From positions 542,700 to 606,699 of the forward strand of contig CAWFPR010000002.1 of assembly GCA_963817635.1 (NCBI GenBank): DNA of 64,000 nt, read 5' to 3'. This DNA comes from CAWFPR01 sp963817635. Its GTDB lineage: Bacteria; Acidobacteriota; Vicinamibacteria; Vicinamibacterales; 2-12-FULL-66-21. Shown in pieces: positions 26,830 to 36,133 of this stretch; position 1 is the first letter of the stretch, and the number at the start of each line of letters is the position of its first letter. A program made the translations under genes and the position numbers. A model generated the notes under the pieces. That model worked only from the letters and a program-made list of their open reading frames with translations. It ran no database searches and was not told the origin of the DNA.

Positions 26830-28209
26830 ATGTTCAAGAAAATCCTCATCGCCAACAGGGGCGAGATTGCCCTCCGGGTCATCTGTGCCTGCCGCGAGCT
26901 GGGCATCAAGACCGTCGCGGTGTACTCGGAGGCGGACGAGAACTCGCTGCACGTGCGGTTTGCCGACGAGGACGTCTGCATCGGCCCGGCGCGCAGCGCG
27001 GACAGTTACCTCAGCGTGCCGGCCGTGCTCAGCGCGGCGGAAATCACCGGCGCCGACGCGATTCACCCCGGCTACGGCTTCCTTGCGGAGAGCGCCTACC
27101 TGGCGGAAGTCTGCGAGGCGTGCCACATCAGGTTCATCGGACCCGCACCGAACGTCATCCGGCTTCTCGGCGACAAGGCGCGGGCGAGGCGCGCGATGAA
27201 GAAGGCCGGCGTGCCGATTCTGCCGGGGAGTGACGGGCCCGTCGACAGCGAGGAGAAAGCGCTGAAGATCGCCAGGGATCTCGGGTTCCCGGTGATCATC
27301 AAGGCGGTGGCGGGCGGGGGAGGCCGCGGCATGCGCGTGATCCGCGCGGCCTCGGAGCTGGGCACCGCGCTCAAGACGGCGACGCGCGAGGCGGAGGCCG
27401 CCTTCGGCGTCGGTGACGTGTACATCGAGAAGTACGTCGAGAATCCGCGGCACATCGAGTTCCAGGTGCTCGGAGACCATCACGGCGCGGTCGTCCATCT
27501 CGGTGAGCGCGAATGCTCGATCCAGCGCCGCCATCAGAAGCTGCTCGAAGAGGGGCCGTCGGTCGCGGTCACCGAGAAGATGCGCCGCAAGATGGGCGGT
27601 GTCGTGGTCGATGCCGCGCGCGCGGTCCAGTACACCAACGCGGGCACGTTCGAGTTCCTGCTCGACGAAAAGGGCAGCTTCTATTTTCTCGAGGTGAACA
27701 CCCGCGTGCAGGTCGAGCATCCGGTGACCGAGTTCATCACCGGCGTCGACATCGTGAAGGAGCAGATCCGAATCGCCGCGGGGGAGCGGCTTTCGTTCCG
27801 CCAGAGCGACGTGACCTTCGACGGCCATTCGATCGAGTGCCGCGTCAACGCCGAGGATCCCGACACGTTCGCTCCGTCGCCCGGCGTGATTCGCGCATTC
27901 AGCGTGCCGGGCGGACCCGGCGTCCGGGTCGACACGTTCGCGCATTCAGAGTGCACGATCTCGCCGTACTACGATTCGCTGATTGCGAAGATCATCGTGC
28001 ACGGGCGCGACCGTCAGGAGGCGATCGCCCGGATGCGCCGCACGCTCGAGATGACGGTCATCGAGGGGATCAAGACGTCGATTCCCCTGCACCTCAGGAT
28101 CCTGGAGGATGCCGATTTCGTGGCCGGCCGGCTCGGCACGGCCTTCATGGACCGGTTCCTCGTCGAGAAAAAAACCAGCGCCGCGAACGGCCTGGCGGCA
28201 GCCGGGTAG
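26830..28209 (+). CDS. accC: Biotin carboxylase subunit of acetyl-CoA carboxylase
   Basis: ATP-grasp enzyme that carboxylates biotin on AccB. 459 residues with the start M-F-K-K-I-L-I-A-N-R-G-E-I-A-L-R, the glycine-rich ATP loop G-G-G-G-R-G-M-R, the H-I-E-F-Q-V-L-G-D segment, E-C-S-I-Q-R-R-H-Q-K-L and E-V-N-T-R-V-Q-V-E-H-P-V-T-E with catalytic residues. It lies directly after accB. The carboxyltransferase genes accA/accD are not in this window. Confidence 0.96.
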   Translation: MFKKILIANRGEIALRVICACRELGIKTVAVYSEADENSLHVRFADEDVCIGPARSADSYLSVPAVLSAAEITGADAIHPGYGFLAESAYLAEVCEACHIRFIGPAPNVIRLLGDKARARRAMKKAGVPILPGSDGPVDSEEKALKIARDLGFPVIIKAVAGGGGRGMRVIRAASELGTALKTATREAEAAFGVGDVYIEKYVENPRHIEFQVLGDHHGAVVHLGERECSIQRRHQKLLEEGPSVAVTEKMRRKMGGVVVDAARAVQYTNAGTFEFLLDEKGSFYFLEVNTRVQVEHPVTEFITGVDIVKEQIRIAAGERLSFRQSDVTFDGHSIECRVNAEDPDTFAPSPGVIRAFSVPGGPGVRVDTFAHSECTISPYYDSLIAKIIVHGRDRQEAIARMRRTLEMTVIEGIKTSIPLHLRILEDADFVAGRLGTAFMDRFLVEKKTSAANGLAAAG

Positions 28210-28257
28210 GCGCGCGCACGCCCGGCGCGGAGCCTGACCTTCGCGCCGCGCACTCAT

Positions 28258-28881
28258 GTGATCCCGACCTTCTATCCACTCGTGGATACCGGCGTCTGCC
28301 GGGCCCGCGGCGTCGAGCCGCTGGAGCTCGCACGCGCGTGCCTGCGCGGCGGCGCGCGGCTGCTGCAGCTGCGAGTCAAGGACGGGCCGGGCGCGGAGCT
28401 GCTCGAGCTGGCCGACCGACTGGTGGCGCTCGCGCACCCGTTCGGCGCCGCCGTCATCATCAACGATCGCGCCGATATCGCGCGCATGGCGGGCGCGGCC
28501 GGGGTGCACGTCGGACAGGAGGACCTGCCCGCGACCGACGTCCGGGCCATCGTGGGGCCTTCGGCCATCGTGGGCCTGTCGACCCACGACCCGCGGCAGG
28601 TGGACGTCGCGGCCGCGTTGCCGGTGAGCTACATCGCGGTCGGCCCGGTCTTCGGCACGGCCACGAAGGACACCGGCTACGCGGCCCGCGGGCTGGACCT
28701 GGTCCGGTATGCCGCCGCGACCGGCGCGCCGGTCGTCGCCATCGGGGGGATCACCCTGGAGAACGCGGCCCTGGTCGCGGCGGCCGGCGCCGCCTCGGTT
28801 GCCGTGATCGGCGATCTGTTCACGGGCGGCGATCCGGAAGCGCGCACCCGCGCCTTCCTGCGCCAGTCATCGGGCACATGA
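28258..28881 (+). CDS. thiE: Thiamine-phosphate synthase
   Basis: Joins HMP-pyrophosphate and thiazole phosphate to make thiamine monophosphate. 207-residue TIM-barrel protein with L-L-Q-L-R-V-K-D, I-I-N-D-R-A-D-I-A, G-V-H-V-G-Q-E-D-L, V-G-P-V-F-G-T-A-T-K and V-A-I-G-G-I-T. GTG at 28258 is the start; an overlapping ATG two bases earlier would be followed at once by TGA. I see no TPP riboswitch in the 48 bases upstream. Probably co-transcribed with accBC. Confidence 0.93.
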   Translation: MIPTFYPLVDTGVCRARGVEPLELARACLRGGARLLQLRVKDGPGAELLELADRLVALAHPFGAAVIINDRADIARMAGAAGVHVGQEDLPATDVRAIVGPSAIVGLSTHDPRQVDVAAALPVSYIAVGPVFGTATKDTGYAARGLDLVRYAAATGAPVVAIGGITLENAALVAAAGAASVAVIGDLFTGGDPEARTRAFLRQSSGT

Positions 28882-28961
28882 CCAGCCGCGACGGGCGTGA
28901 CCCGGGCGCGCCGTCCGGCGGCCGCGCGCACGCCGCGCACCGTTCGGTTCCCCCTGCAATG

Positions 28962-28967
28962 TATAAT
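28962..28967 (+). promoter_or_regulatory. Candidate -10 element for the amino-acid permease gene
   Basis: A perfect TATAAT lies 66 bases before the permease ATG, in a short spacer otherwise very GC-rich. No good -35 is seen at 16-18 bases. The permease has a clear ribosome site GGAGGG at 29025-29030. Confidence 0.45.
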
Positions 28968-29033
28968 GCCGCATCTTTCAGCCAGGCCTGGATCACCGTA
29001 GCTCGGATTGTGCCCGATCTACGCGGAGGGTGA

Positions 29034-30734
29034 ATGGATTCGAATCTCCTGAGAACCAAGTCCATCGAGCAGCTCGTCGGGGACGCCGAGCACGGTGGAA
29101 AATCACTGCGGCGCACGCTGACGGCGATGGATCTGACGCTGCTGGGTATCGGGGCCATCATCGGCACGGGCATCTTCGTGCTGACGGGAACCGCGGCGGC
29201 GAACCAGGCCGGGCCGGGGATCGTGCTCTCGTACGTCATTGCCGGCATGGCGTGCGGTTTCGCGGCGCTCTGTTACGCGGAGTTCGCGGCGATGATCCCG
29301 ATCTCGGGCAGCGCGTATACGTATGCGTACGCGACGCTCGGTGAAATCTTCGCCTGGATGATCGGGTGGGACCTGATCCTCGAGTATGCGGTCGGATCGA
29401 TGACGGTGGCGGTCGGATGGAGCGGCTACTTCCAGCGGATTCTCGCCGGCTTCGGCCTGCACCTCCCGGTGTGGATGAGCGCGGCGCCCAATGCGGGCCC
29501 TGGCACGCTCATCAACGTTCCGGCGATCCTCGTCGTGCTGGGGATCATGGTGCTCCTGGTCGTCGGTGTTCGGGAGAGCGCGCGCTTCAATGCCGCGATG
29601 GTCACGATCAAACTCGCGGCGGTCGCCTTCTTCATCTTCGTCGGCGCGACCTACGTCAAGCCGGAGAACTGGCATCCCTTCATGCCTTACGGGTTCTCCG
29701 GGGTGATGACGGGAGCGGCGGTCGTCTTCTTCGCCTACATCGGGTTCGACGCCGTGTCCACGACGGCGGAGGAGGCAAAGAACCCGAGCCGGGATCTGCC
29801 CATCGGCATCATCGCCTCCCTGATCGTCTGCACGGTCCTCTACCTCGTGGTGGCCGCGATCCTGAGCGGCATCCTGCCGGTCGTGCAGTACAAAGCCGAC
29901 GTGGAGTTCCTGAACGCCCCGGTCGGGTATGCGCTGCATGTCATCAACAAGGACTGGGCGGCCGGAATCGTCTCGGCCGGGGCCGTGGCCGGCATCACCA
30001 GCGTGCTGCTCGTGATGCTCATGAGCCAGCCGCGCATCTTCTTCGCGATGAGCCGCGACCAGCTGCTGCCGGCGGGCGTCAGCAAGGTGCACCCCCGGTT
30101 CCGGACTCCGTACATCACGACGATGATCACGTGCGTCATCGTCGCGATCGTGGCGGGCTTCGTGCCCATTCAGATCCTCGGCGAGATGACCAGCATCGGC
30201 ACGCTCTTCGCGTTCGTCGTGGTGTCGCTCGCGGTCATCATCCTGCGGGTCAAGCGCCCCGAAGCGCGCCGTCCGTTCCGCGTGCCCTTCGGCTTCGTGA
30301 TTCCGACGCTCGGGGTGGTCTTCTGTGTTTACCTGATGGTCAGCCTGTCGGTCATGACCTGGGTGCGGTTCCTCGGATGGCTCGACATCGGCATGGTCAT
30401 CTACTGGTTCTACGGCCGGACGCACAGCCCGCTCGTGAACGCGGCCGAAGCGGCGGCGCGCTCGGGCGCCGAGCGGTTCGCCAACTTCGCGAAGATCTCG
30501 GGCTACATGCTCCTGTTCAATGGCTTCGCGATCACGCTGCTGGCGTACCTGACCGAGTGGGGCGTGACGAACGAGAACCTGGCGAAGTGGCACGAGCTCG
30601 ATTCGGTGCTCCAGTACATCGGGATGCACATCAGCCCCGAGATTGCCGACGCGTTCGGCTTCAAGATCCTGCTCGCGGGGGCGGTTGTGACGGGCATCGG
30701 CTTCATGCTGGGCCGCTCGTCCAGCAAGCGGTAG
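29034..30734 (+). CDS. APC-superfamily amino-acid permease (cationic amino-acid transporter type)
   Basis: Inner-membrane amino-acid transporter, 566 residues with about 13-14 hydrophobic helices. The first helix holds the APC substrate motif G-I-G-A-I-I-G-T-G-I-F-V-L-T-G, and Y-A-E-F-A-A-M-I-P-I-S-G-S-A-Y-T-Y and F-F-A-Y-I-G-F-D-A-V-S-T-T-A-E-E-A-x-N-P are typical of the CAT/YfnA branch. A C-terminal extension of about 110 residues carries two more predicted membrane segments. The substrate cannot be read from the sequence. Confidence 0.9.
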   Translation: MDSNLLRTKSIEQLVGDAEHGGKSLRRTLTAMDLTLLGIGAIIGTGIFVLTGTAAANQAGPGIVLSYVIAGMACGFAALCYAEFAAMIPISGSAYTYAYATLGEIFAWMIGWDLILEYAVGSMTVAVGWSGYFQRILAGFGLHLPVWMSAAPNAGPGTLINVPAILVVLGIMVLLVVGVRESARFNAAMVTIKLAAVAFFIFVGATYVKPENWHPFMPYGFSGVMTGAAVVFFAYIGFDAVSTTAEEAKNPSRDLPIGIIASLIVCTVLYLVVAAILSGILPVVQYKADVEFLNAPVGYALHVINKDWAAGIVSAGAVAGITSVLLVMLMSQPRIFFAMSRDQLLPAGVSKVHPRFRTPYITTMITCVIVAIVAGFVPIQILGEMTSIGTLFAFVVVSLAVIILRVKRPEARRPFRVPFGFVIPTLGVVFCVYLMVSLSVMTWVRFLGWLDIGMVIYWFYGRTHSPLVNAAEAAARSGAERFANFAKISGYMLLFNGFAITLLAYLTEWGVTNENLAKWHELDSVLQYIGMHISPEIADAFGFKILLAGAVVTGIGFMLGRSSSKR

Positions 30735-30738
30735 CATC

Positions 30739-31815
30739 GTGACGGCTCCAGGGCGGCAGGGGGGGCCGATCGCATGGGCGGCCGGCCGTCCGTCGCCCTG
30801 GTGGGCGGGCTGGCGGCTGTCGGTCGTCCTGCTGGTCGCCGTAATCGGGGCCGGCACGGCCGGCTACGTCTTCATCGAAGGCTGGCCGGTCTTCGACGCG
30901 CTCTACATGACCGTCACGACGATGACGACGGTCGGCTACATGGAAGTGCACCCGCTGTCGCACGCAGGGCGTATCTTCAACATCGGGGTCGTGATCTTCG
31001 GGGTCGCGACCGTGCTCTACACGTTCACCTTCTTCATGGCGCGTCTGGTCGAAGGTGACCTCCAGCAGCGGTGGTTCCAGCACCGGCGCAAGCGCATGCT
31101 CGACGATCTTCAGCAGCATTTCATCGTCTGCGGCTTCGGGCGCATGGGGCATATCATTGCCCAGGAGTTCTCGCGCCAGTCGGTGCCGTTCGTGATCGTC
31201 GAACGCGACCCCGAGCGCATGAACGAGGCGGTCGAGGCGGGCTATCTCGCCGTCGAGGCGGACGCGAGCAGCGAAGCCGTCCTGAAGCGCGTGGGCATCG
31301 AGCGGGCCCGCGGGTTCATCGCCGCGGTCAGCACCGACGCCGAAAACGTCTACGCGGTGCTGACGGCCCGCCTGCTGCGGCCCGACCTGTTCATCATCGG
31401 GCGCGCCGAAACCGACGATGCGAAGGGAAAGCTGGTGAGGGCGGGCGCCGACCGCGTGCTGTCGCCGTATCAGATCGGCGGCCTGCAGCTCGCCCAGACA
31501 GCCCTGCGTCCGGCGGTCGTCGATTTCGTGCAGCTGGCGACCAGCTCCGACAACCTGGAACTCAACATGGAGCAGGTGCGGATCATGAACGGATCGGCGA
31601 TCGCGGGAAAGACGCTGATCCAGGCGAATCTGCGCCAGCGCTTTGGAGTGATTGTCGTCGGCATCCAGCGCACCGACGGCCGTATGGAATTCAACCCCGA
31701 ACCCGAGAGCACGATGGGCGCCGGCGACTTCCTCGTCGTGCTCGGCAAGGCCGTCAACCTGCGCGCGCTCGAGGGCGCCGCCGGCTCATCCGGCCGTCAA
31801 CCTGCGACCCCCTGA
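30739..31815 (+). CDS. Two-TM potassium channel with RCK (TrkA-N/TrkA-C) domains
   Basis: 358 residues. Two N-terminal helices flank a pore loop with the selectivity filter T-M-T-T-V-G-Y-M, the K+ channel signature. The cytoplasmic part is a TrkA-N Rossmann fold (F-I-V-C-G-F-G-R-M-G-H, E-R-D-P-E-R-M) and a TrkA-C domain near residues 270-345. The GTG start lies four bases after the permease stop, so the two are co-transcribed. MthK-like ligand gating is expected from the family. Confidence 0.92.
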   Translation: MTAPGRQGGPIAWAAGRPSPWWAGWRLSVVLLVAVIGAGTAGYVFIEGWPVFDALYMTVTTMTTVGYMEVHPLSHAGRIFNIGVVIFGVATVLYTFTFFMARLVEGDLQQRWFQHRRKRMLDDLQQHFIVCGFGRMGHIIAQEFSRQSVPFVIVERDPERMNEAVEAGYLAVEADASSEAVLKRVGIERARGFIAAVSTDAENVYAVLTARLLRPDLFIIGRAETDDAKGKLVRAGADRVLSPYQIGGLQLAQTALRPAVVDFVQLATSSDNLELNMEQVRIMNGSAIAGKTLIQANLRQRFGVIVVGIQRTDGRMEFNPEPESTMGAGDFLVVLGKAVNLRALEGAAGSSGRQPATP

Positions 31816-31828
31816 ACCGCTGACTGAC

Positions 31829-32761
31829 ATGCCTGCCCGATTGCTCGATGGAAAAGCCGTAGCCGCCGCGATTCGCGAGTCCGTTCTGCCCCGCGTCCAG
31901 GCCTTCACCACCCGGACCGGCCGGCCTCCCGGGCTCGGGATCGTGCTGGTTGGCCACGATCCCGCTTCCGAGATCTACGTGCGCAACAAGGTCAAGGCGG
32001 GCACCGAGTGCGGACTGTGGGTGGACGTCAATCGCCTGCCGGAAACCGCGACACTCATCGACGTCCTGACGACCGTTCACCGGTTGAATGCAAGCGCGGT
32101 GCACGACGGCATCCTCGTCCAGTCGCCGCTGCCGGCCGGCATCGGGCGGAGCGCGTCGCAGTGGGTGTTCGACGCCATCGATCCCGGCAAGGACGTCGAT
32201 GGCTTTCATCCGGCCAACGTCGGGCGGCTCGTCCAGGGGCGCGCGCATCTGATGCCCTGCACCCCCTCGGGGATCATCGAGATGCTCGATCGGTGCGGCA
32301 TCCCGATCGCCGGCGCGCGCGCCGTGATCCTGGGCCGGAGCGATATCGTGGGCAAGCCCATGGCGATGCTGCTGCTGCAGCGCGATGCGACCGTCACGAT
32401 CTGTCATTCGAAGACGCCCGGCCTGCCGGAGATCGCGGCCACGGCCGACATCCTGGTCGCCGCGATCGGGCGCGCCGGGTTCGTCACGCCGGCGTTCGTC
32501 AAGCCCGGCGCGACGGTCATCGACGTGGGGATCAACCGCGTGACCGATGTCGAGACCGCTCACCGGCTGTTCGATCCGGGGGCATCACGCCTCGCGGATT
32601 TCGAGCGGCGCGGTTCCCTCGTCGTCGGCGACGTGCATCCGCGGGTCGCCGAGGTGGCGGGGGCGCTCACGCCGGTGCCAGGCGGCGTGGGCCCGCTGAC
32701 CATCGCGATTCTGCTCAAGAACACGGTCGCGGCGGCCGAGGCGCGCGACGCGGCGGAGTAG
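31829..32761 (+). CDS. folD: Bifunctional methylenetetrahydrofolate dehydrogenase/cyclohydrolase
   Basis: Interconverts 5,10-methylene- and 10-formyl-THF for one-carbon metabolism. 310 residues with Y-V-R-N-K-V-K-A (catalytic lysine region), D-V-D-G-F-H-P-A-N-V-G-R-L, G-R-S-D-I-V-G-K-P-M-A, and P-V-P-G-G-V-G-P-L-T. The ATG at 31829, 13 bases after the channel stop, is chosen because the conserved N-terminus begins here; upstream in-frame codons lie inside the channel gene. Confidence 0.95.
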   Translation: MPARLLDGKAVAAAIRESVLPRVQAFTTRTGRPPGLGIVLVGHDPASEIYVRNKVKAGTECGLWVDVNRLPETATLIDVLTTVHRLNASAVHDGILVQSPLPAGIGRSASQWVFDAIDPGKDVDGFHPANVGRLVQGRAHLMPCTPSGIIEMLDRCGIPIAGARAVILGRSDIVGKPMAMLLLQRDATVTICHSKTPGLPEIAATADILVAAIGRAGFVTPAFVKPGATVIDVGINRVTDVETAHRLFDPGASRLADFERRGSLVVGDVHPRVAEVAGALTPVPGGVGPLTIAILLKNTVAAAEARDAAE

Positions 32762-32764
32762 CCG

Positions 32765-33358
32765 ATGGTGCGCGCCGCGTTGACCGGCGGCATCGCGACG
32801 GGCAAGTCCTACACCCTGGCCCGGTTCGCGGCGCTCGGTGCCGCCACGATCGACGCCGACCGGCTCGCGAGGGAAGCCGTCGCACCGGGCACCGACGGTC
32901 TGGCGGCGGTCGCCGCGCGCTTCGGGGCCGCGGTGCTCCACGAAGACGGCTCGCTCGACCGGGCGGCGCTCGGGCACATCGTGTTCGACGATCGCGCCGC
33001 GCGGGCGGATCTCGAGGCCATCCTCCATCCACGCGTCTACCGCGCCATTCGCGGGTGGGCGGCGAATCTCCCGGCCGCCGCGCTGGTGGCCATCGCCGAT
33101 ATTCCGCTGCTGTTCGAGACGGGACACGTGCACGACTTCGACCGTGTCGTCGTATGCGCGTGCAGTCCGGCCGAGCAAATCAGGCGGCTCGTGGCGCGCG
33201 ACGGACTGTCGATCACCGACGCCCGGGCCCGGCTCGCGGCGCAGTGGCCGATCGACGAAAAAGTGGCGCGCGCGGACTACGTTGTCCGGACCGACGGGAG
33301 CTTCGCGGATACCGAAGCACAGGTGCGGGTGGTGTTCGAGTCGCTCAGCGCCGGGTAG
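32765..33358 (+). CDS. coaE: Dephospho-CoA kinase
   Basis: Last step of coenzyme A synthesis. 197 residues with the P-loop G-G-I-A-T-G-K-S-Y, D-A-D-R-L-A-R-E, H-P-R-V-Y and I-A-D-I-P-L-L-F-E. It begins three bases after the folD stop. Convergent with lapB. Confidence 0.94.
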   Translation: MVRAALTGGIATGKSYTLARFAALGAATIDADRLAREAVAPGTDGLAAVAARFGAAVLHEDGSLDRAALGHIVFDDRAARADLEAILHPRVYRAIRGWAANLPAAALVAIADIPLLFETGHVHDFDRVVVCACSPAEQIRRLVARDGLSITDARARLAAQWPIDEKVARADYVVRTDGSFADTEAQVRVVFESLSAG

Positions 33359-33379
33359 CCGCCAGGCGAGCCGTCCCGG

Positions 33380-34594
33380 TTACGCCTCGGCGTCCGCCTT
33401 GGCCGGCGCGATCCGCTCCTCGACGAACGTATTCCATTCGTGACAATGCGGGCACTGCCAGAGCAGTTCCGTGCTCCGGTAGCGGCAGCGGACGCAGATG
33501 TGCGGATCGACATAGAAGATCGCGTGCCGCGTGAGGTCCATGTAGCGGTCGACGAGCGCCCGGTCGAGCTTCAGATCCGATAGCGCGTGCCAGATCGCCT
33601 GGTGGAGCGCGAGGGCGTGCGGGTTGATGACCAGCGCGTCGAAGAGCAGGTCGAGCGCGGCCGAGGGGTTGCCGTGCGACCCTTCGTGACGCGCCAGGGC
33701 CAGGCGCGCGCGCCAGTCCTTGGGGTTGGCCGCGATCAGGCGGCGGCACAGATCCGGAAAGCGGGTGAGAAGCCCCATCGTTTCATACGCGGGCTCGAGG
33801 CGCGCGAACGCGAGGTAGGCGCGATCCGGCGCGGTGTCGACGAGCCGTTCCCAGGCCGCGACAGCCTCGGCTACCGCTCCCTGGTGATAGCGGACGTCGC
33901 CGACGTTCAGATGGGCCGGGGCATTGTCCTCGTCGAGGTCGATCGCCGCATCGAAGCGTCGCGCGGCCTCTCCGTAGTCGCCTCGCTTCACCGCCGCCAT
34001 CCCGATTTCGTTTTCCAGGAACGCGAGGATTGCCTGGTGCTGGGGACGCTCGGCCGCGCCGCCCCTCGCCGCGAGCTTCTGCCGGGTCGCGTAGGCCTCG
34101 GTCCATTGGTGCTGTTCTTCGTAAAGCTTCTCGAGGTTCGACAGCGCGTACTGGTTGTCGGAATCGAACCGCAGCACTTCGGTGAACGCCTCGAGCGCGC
34201 GATCCACGAACCCTCCGCGCTTGTAGTCCAGTCCGAGGCACAGCAGCACGTTCGCGTGCTCGAGCTTGCGGAGATTGGGGCGCTGCAGCAGCGCCTGGTG
34301 CTCCTGAATGGCGCGCCCGACCTGGCCTTTTTCGCGATACAGGTTCCCCAGGATCATGTGAATTTCGAGCGGGTCGCCCGCACCGGCGGCCGCCCGCGTC
34401 AGTTCATCGATGGCCGGGTCGATCTGGTTGGCGACGAGGAAGTTCAGGCCGAGCATGTAGTGCGGCGACTCGCGCGCGCGGCGCCGGTCGATCCAGCGGC
34501 CGTCCTGGAGCTTGTAGCGTTCCCAGGCTTTGCCGGTCGCCAGTCCGACGAGCAGGGCGATGAGCACGTACAACGTGACGTAGGGGCTCATCAT
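33380..34594 (-). CDS. lapB: LapB/YciM-type TPR protein with C-terminal rubredoxin-like metal site
   Basis: 404 residues: one N-terminal membrane helix, a cytoplasmic array of TPR units (L-G-L-D-Y-K-R-G-G-F-V-D-R-A-L-E-A and others), and a C-terminal rubredoxin-type knuckle pair C-V-R-C and C-P-H-C. In E. coli LapB couples LPS supply to FtsH-mediated LpxC turnover. Its position at the end of the Kdo operon supports the same role. The ATG overlaps the kdsC stop (ATGA). Confidence 0.9.
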   Translation of the reverse strand: MMSPYVTLYVLIALLVGLATGKAWERYKLQDGRWIDRRRARESPHYMLGLNFLVANQIDPAIDELTRAAAGAGDPLEIHMILGNLYREKGQVGRAIQEHQALLQRPNLRKLEHANVLLCLGLDYKRGGFVDRALEAFTEVLRFDSDNQYALSNLEKLYEEQHQWTEAYATRQKLAARGGAAERPQHQAILAFLENEIGMAAVKRGDYGEAARRFDAAIDLDEDNAPAHLNVGDVRYHQGAVAEAVAAWERLVDTAPDRAYLAFARLEPAYETMGLLTRFPDLCRRLIAANPKDWRARLALARHEGSHGNPSAALDLLFDALVINPHALALHQAIWHALSDLKLDRALVDRYMDLTRHAIFYVDPHICVRCRYRSTELLWQCPHCHEWNTFVEERIAPAKADAEA

Positions 34595-35118
34595 GCGGGT
34601 GGCTGAAACGCGCGAACCGTTTCGTCCCAGCGGTGCTGTGCCTTGAGGACCACCTCGACGAACTCACGGACCGCGCCGCGTCCGCCGTTGCGCTGGCTGA
34701 CCCAGTGGACCGCCGCCCGCACCTCCGGCGCGGCATCCGCGGGAGCCGACGACAGCCCGGCACGGGCGAGCACCGGGATGTCGACGAGGTCGTCGCCCAT
34801 GTAGGCAACGGTCTCGTCGGTGAGGTCCTGGTCGCGCAGGATCTGCTCGTACGCGGTGACCTTGCTGGCCACGCCCTGCACGACCAGCTGGATCGCGAGC
34901 TGCGCCGCGCGCTGCGTCGTCGCACCCGACGCGCGCGACGAAAGCAGGCCCACCGACAGCCCCGCACGCTGCGCCCAGACGATCGCGGCGCCGTCTCGAA
35001 GGTGGAAGTTCTTCGACTCGGTCCCGTCCGCGTGCATGACGACGACGCCGTCGGTGAGGACACCGTCCACGTCGAACAGCAGGAGACGAATCCGGGAGGC
35101 GCGTTCTTCGATGGTCAT
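34591..35118 (-). CDS. kdsC: 3-deoxy-D-manno-octulosonate 8-phosphate phosphatase
   Basis: Removes phosphate from Kdo-8-P. 175-residue HAD-superfamily C0-type phosphatase without cap domain: L-L-F-D-V-D-G-V-L-T-D-G, L-S-S-R-A-S-G-A, and Y-M-G-D-D-L-V-D-I-P. The ATG at 35118 is chosen because the family starts about ten residues before the D-V-D-G motif; upstream codons would run toward kdsD. It lies between kdsD and lapB in the Kdo operon. Confidence 0.93.
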   Translation of the reverse strand: MTIEERASRIRLLLFDVDGVLTDGVVVMHADGTESKNFHLRDGAAIVWAQRAGLSVGLLSSRASGATTQRAAQLAIQLVVQGVASKVTAYEQILRDQDLTDETVAYMGDDLVDIPVLARAGLSSAPADAAPEVRAAVHWVSQRNGGRGAVREFVEVVLKAQHRWDETVRAFQPPA

Positions 35119-35161
35119 TACGGTTTGCCGACTCTCGACTGCATTGACTGGTGACGAGCGA

Positions 35162-36133
35162 CTAGAACATCTGTGTCCGCCAGAGGTCGTGCAGATGCAC
35201 GACGCCATCGACCGCCCCGTCGGCCGTGACGACGACGACCGCCGTAATCTTGTGGGTTTCCATGACCTTCAGGGCTTCGACGGCCAGCAAGTCGCGGCCG
35301 ATGGTGATCGGCCGGGGCGTCATCGCCTCGCCAGCCGTCAGCGCCAGCACATCCGGCGATCGCATCATCAGGCGCCGGAGGTCGCCGTCGGTGACGATGC
35401 CCGCCAGCCGGCCGGCGGCGTCGACGACGCACGTCATGCCGAGGCGCTTGCTCGACATCTCGTGGATGATGTCCGGCATGGCCGCGTCCAGCGTCACGAC
35501 GGGCGCGGCCGGTCCGGCGTGCATGAGATGTCCGACCCGCATCAGGCGCCTCCCCAGTTTGCCGCCAGGGTGAAGCGACGCGAACTGCTCTTCGCCAAAA
35601 CCCTTGCGCACCAGGAGCGTCATGGCCAGGGCGTCGCCCATTGCCAGCGCCGCCGTGGTGCTCGCTGTGGGCACGAGGTTCATGGGGCACGCCTCTTCCG
35701 CGATCCCGCAATCCAGCGTCACGTCGGCTGCCCGCGCGAGCGTCGATGAAGGCTCACCCGTGAGCGCGATCAGCCTGGCGCCGATGCGACGGATGGACTC
35801 GAGCAGCCGGATCAGCTCCTCGGTTTCGCCGCTGTGCGACAGGGCCAGGACCACGTCGTCCTCGCGGATGGCGCCGAGGTCGCCGTGGATGGCTTCTGCC
35901 GGGTGCAGGAACCACGCCGACGTGCCCGTGCTCGAGAGGGTCGCGGCAATCTTGCGGCAGATGAGCCCCGACTTGCCCATGCCGGTGACAATGACGCGTC
36001 CCTTGCACTCGTACAACAGCCCGATGGCGCGTTCGAAGGCGCCGTCGATTCGATCGACGAGGCCGAGAATCGCCGCCGCTTCCGTGCGCAGGACCTTGCG
36101 CGCCAGGTCGAGTGAGGATGGTGTATCGCTCAC
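35162..36133 (-). CDS. kdsD: Arabinose-5-phosphate isomerase
   Basis: Makes arabinose-5-P from ribulose-5-P, the first Kdo precursor. 323 residues: SIS domain (V-T-G-M-G-K-S-G-L-I-C-R-K-I-A-A-T, H-P-A-E-A-I-H-G-D-L-G, S-H-S-G-E-T-E-E) and two C-terminal CBS domains ending D-L-W-R-T-Q-M-F. The GTG start overlaps the kdsA stop (GTGA). Confidence 0.95.
   Translation of the reverse strand: MSDTPSSLDLARKVLRTEAAAILGLVDRIDGAFERAIGLLYECKGRVIVTGMGKSGLICRKIAATLSSTGTSAWFLHPAEAIHGDLGAIREDDVVLALSHSGETEELIRLLESIRRIGARLIALTGEPSSTLARAADVTLDCGIAEEACPMNLVPTASTTAALAMGDALAMTLLVRKGFGEEQFASLHPGGKLGRRLMRVGHLMHAGPAAPVVTLDAAMPDIIHEMSSKRLGMTCVVDAAGRLAGIVTDGDLRRLMMRSPDVLALTAGEAMTPRPITIGRDLLAVEALKVMETHKITAVVVVTADGAVDGVVHLHDLWRTQMF

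Noticed and set aside
28210..28257. TPP riboswitch before thiE
   Set aside because: The spacer is too short and lacks the conserved riboswitch core.
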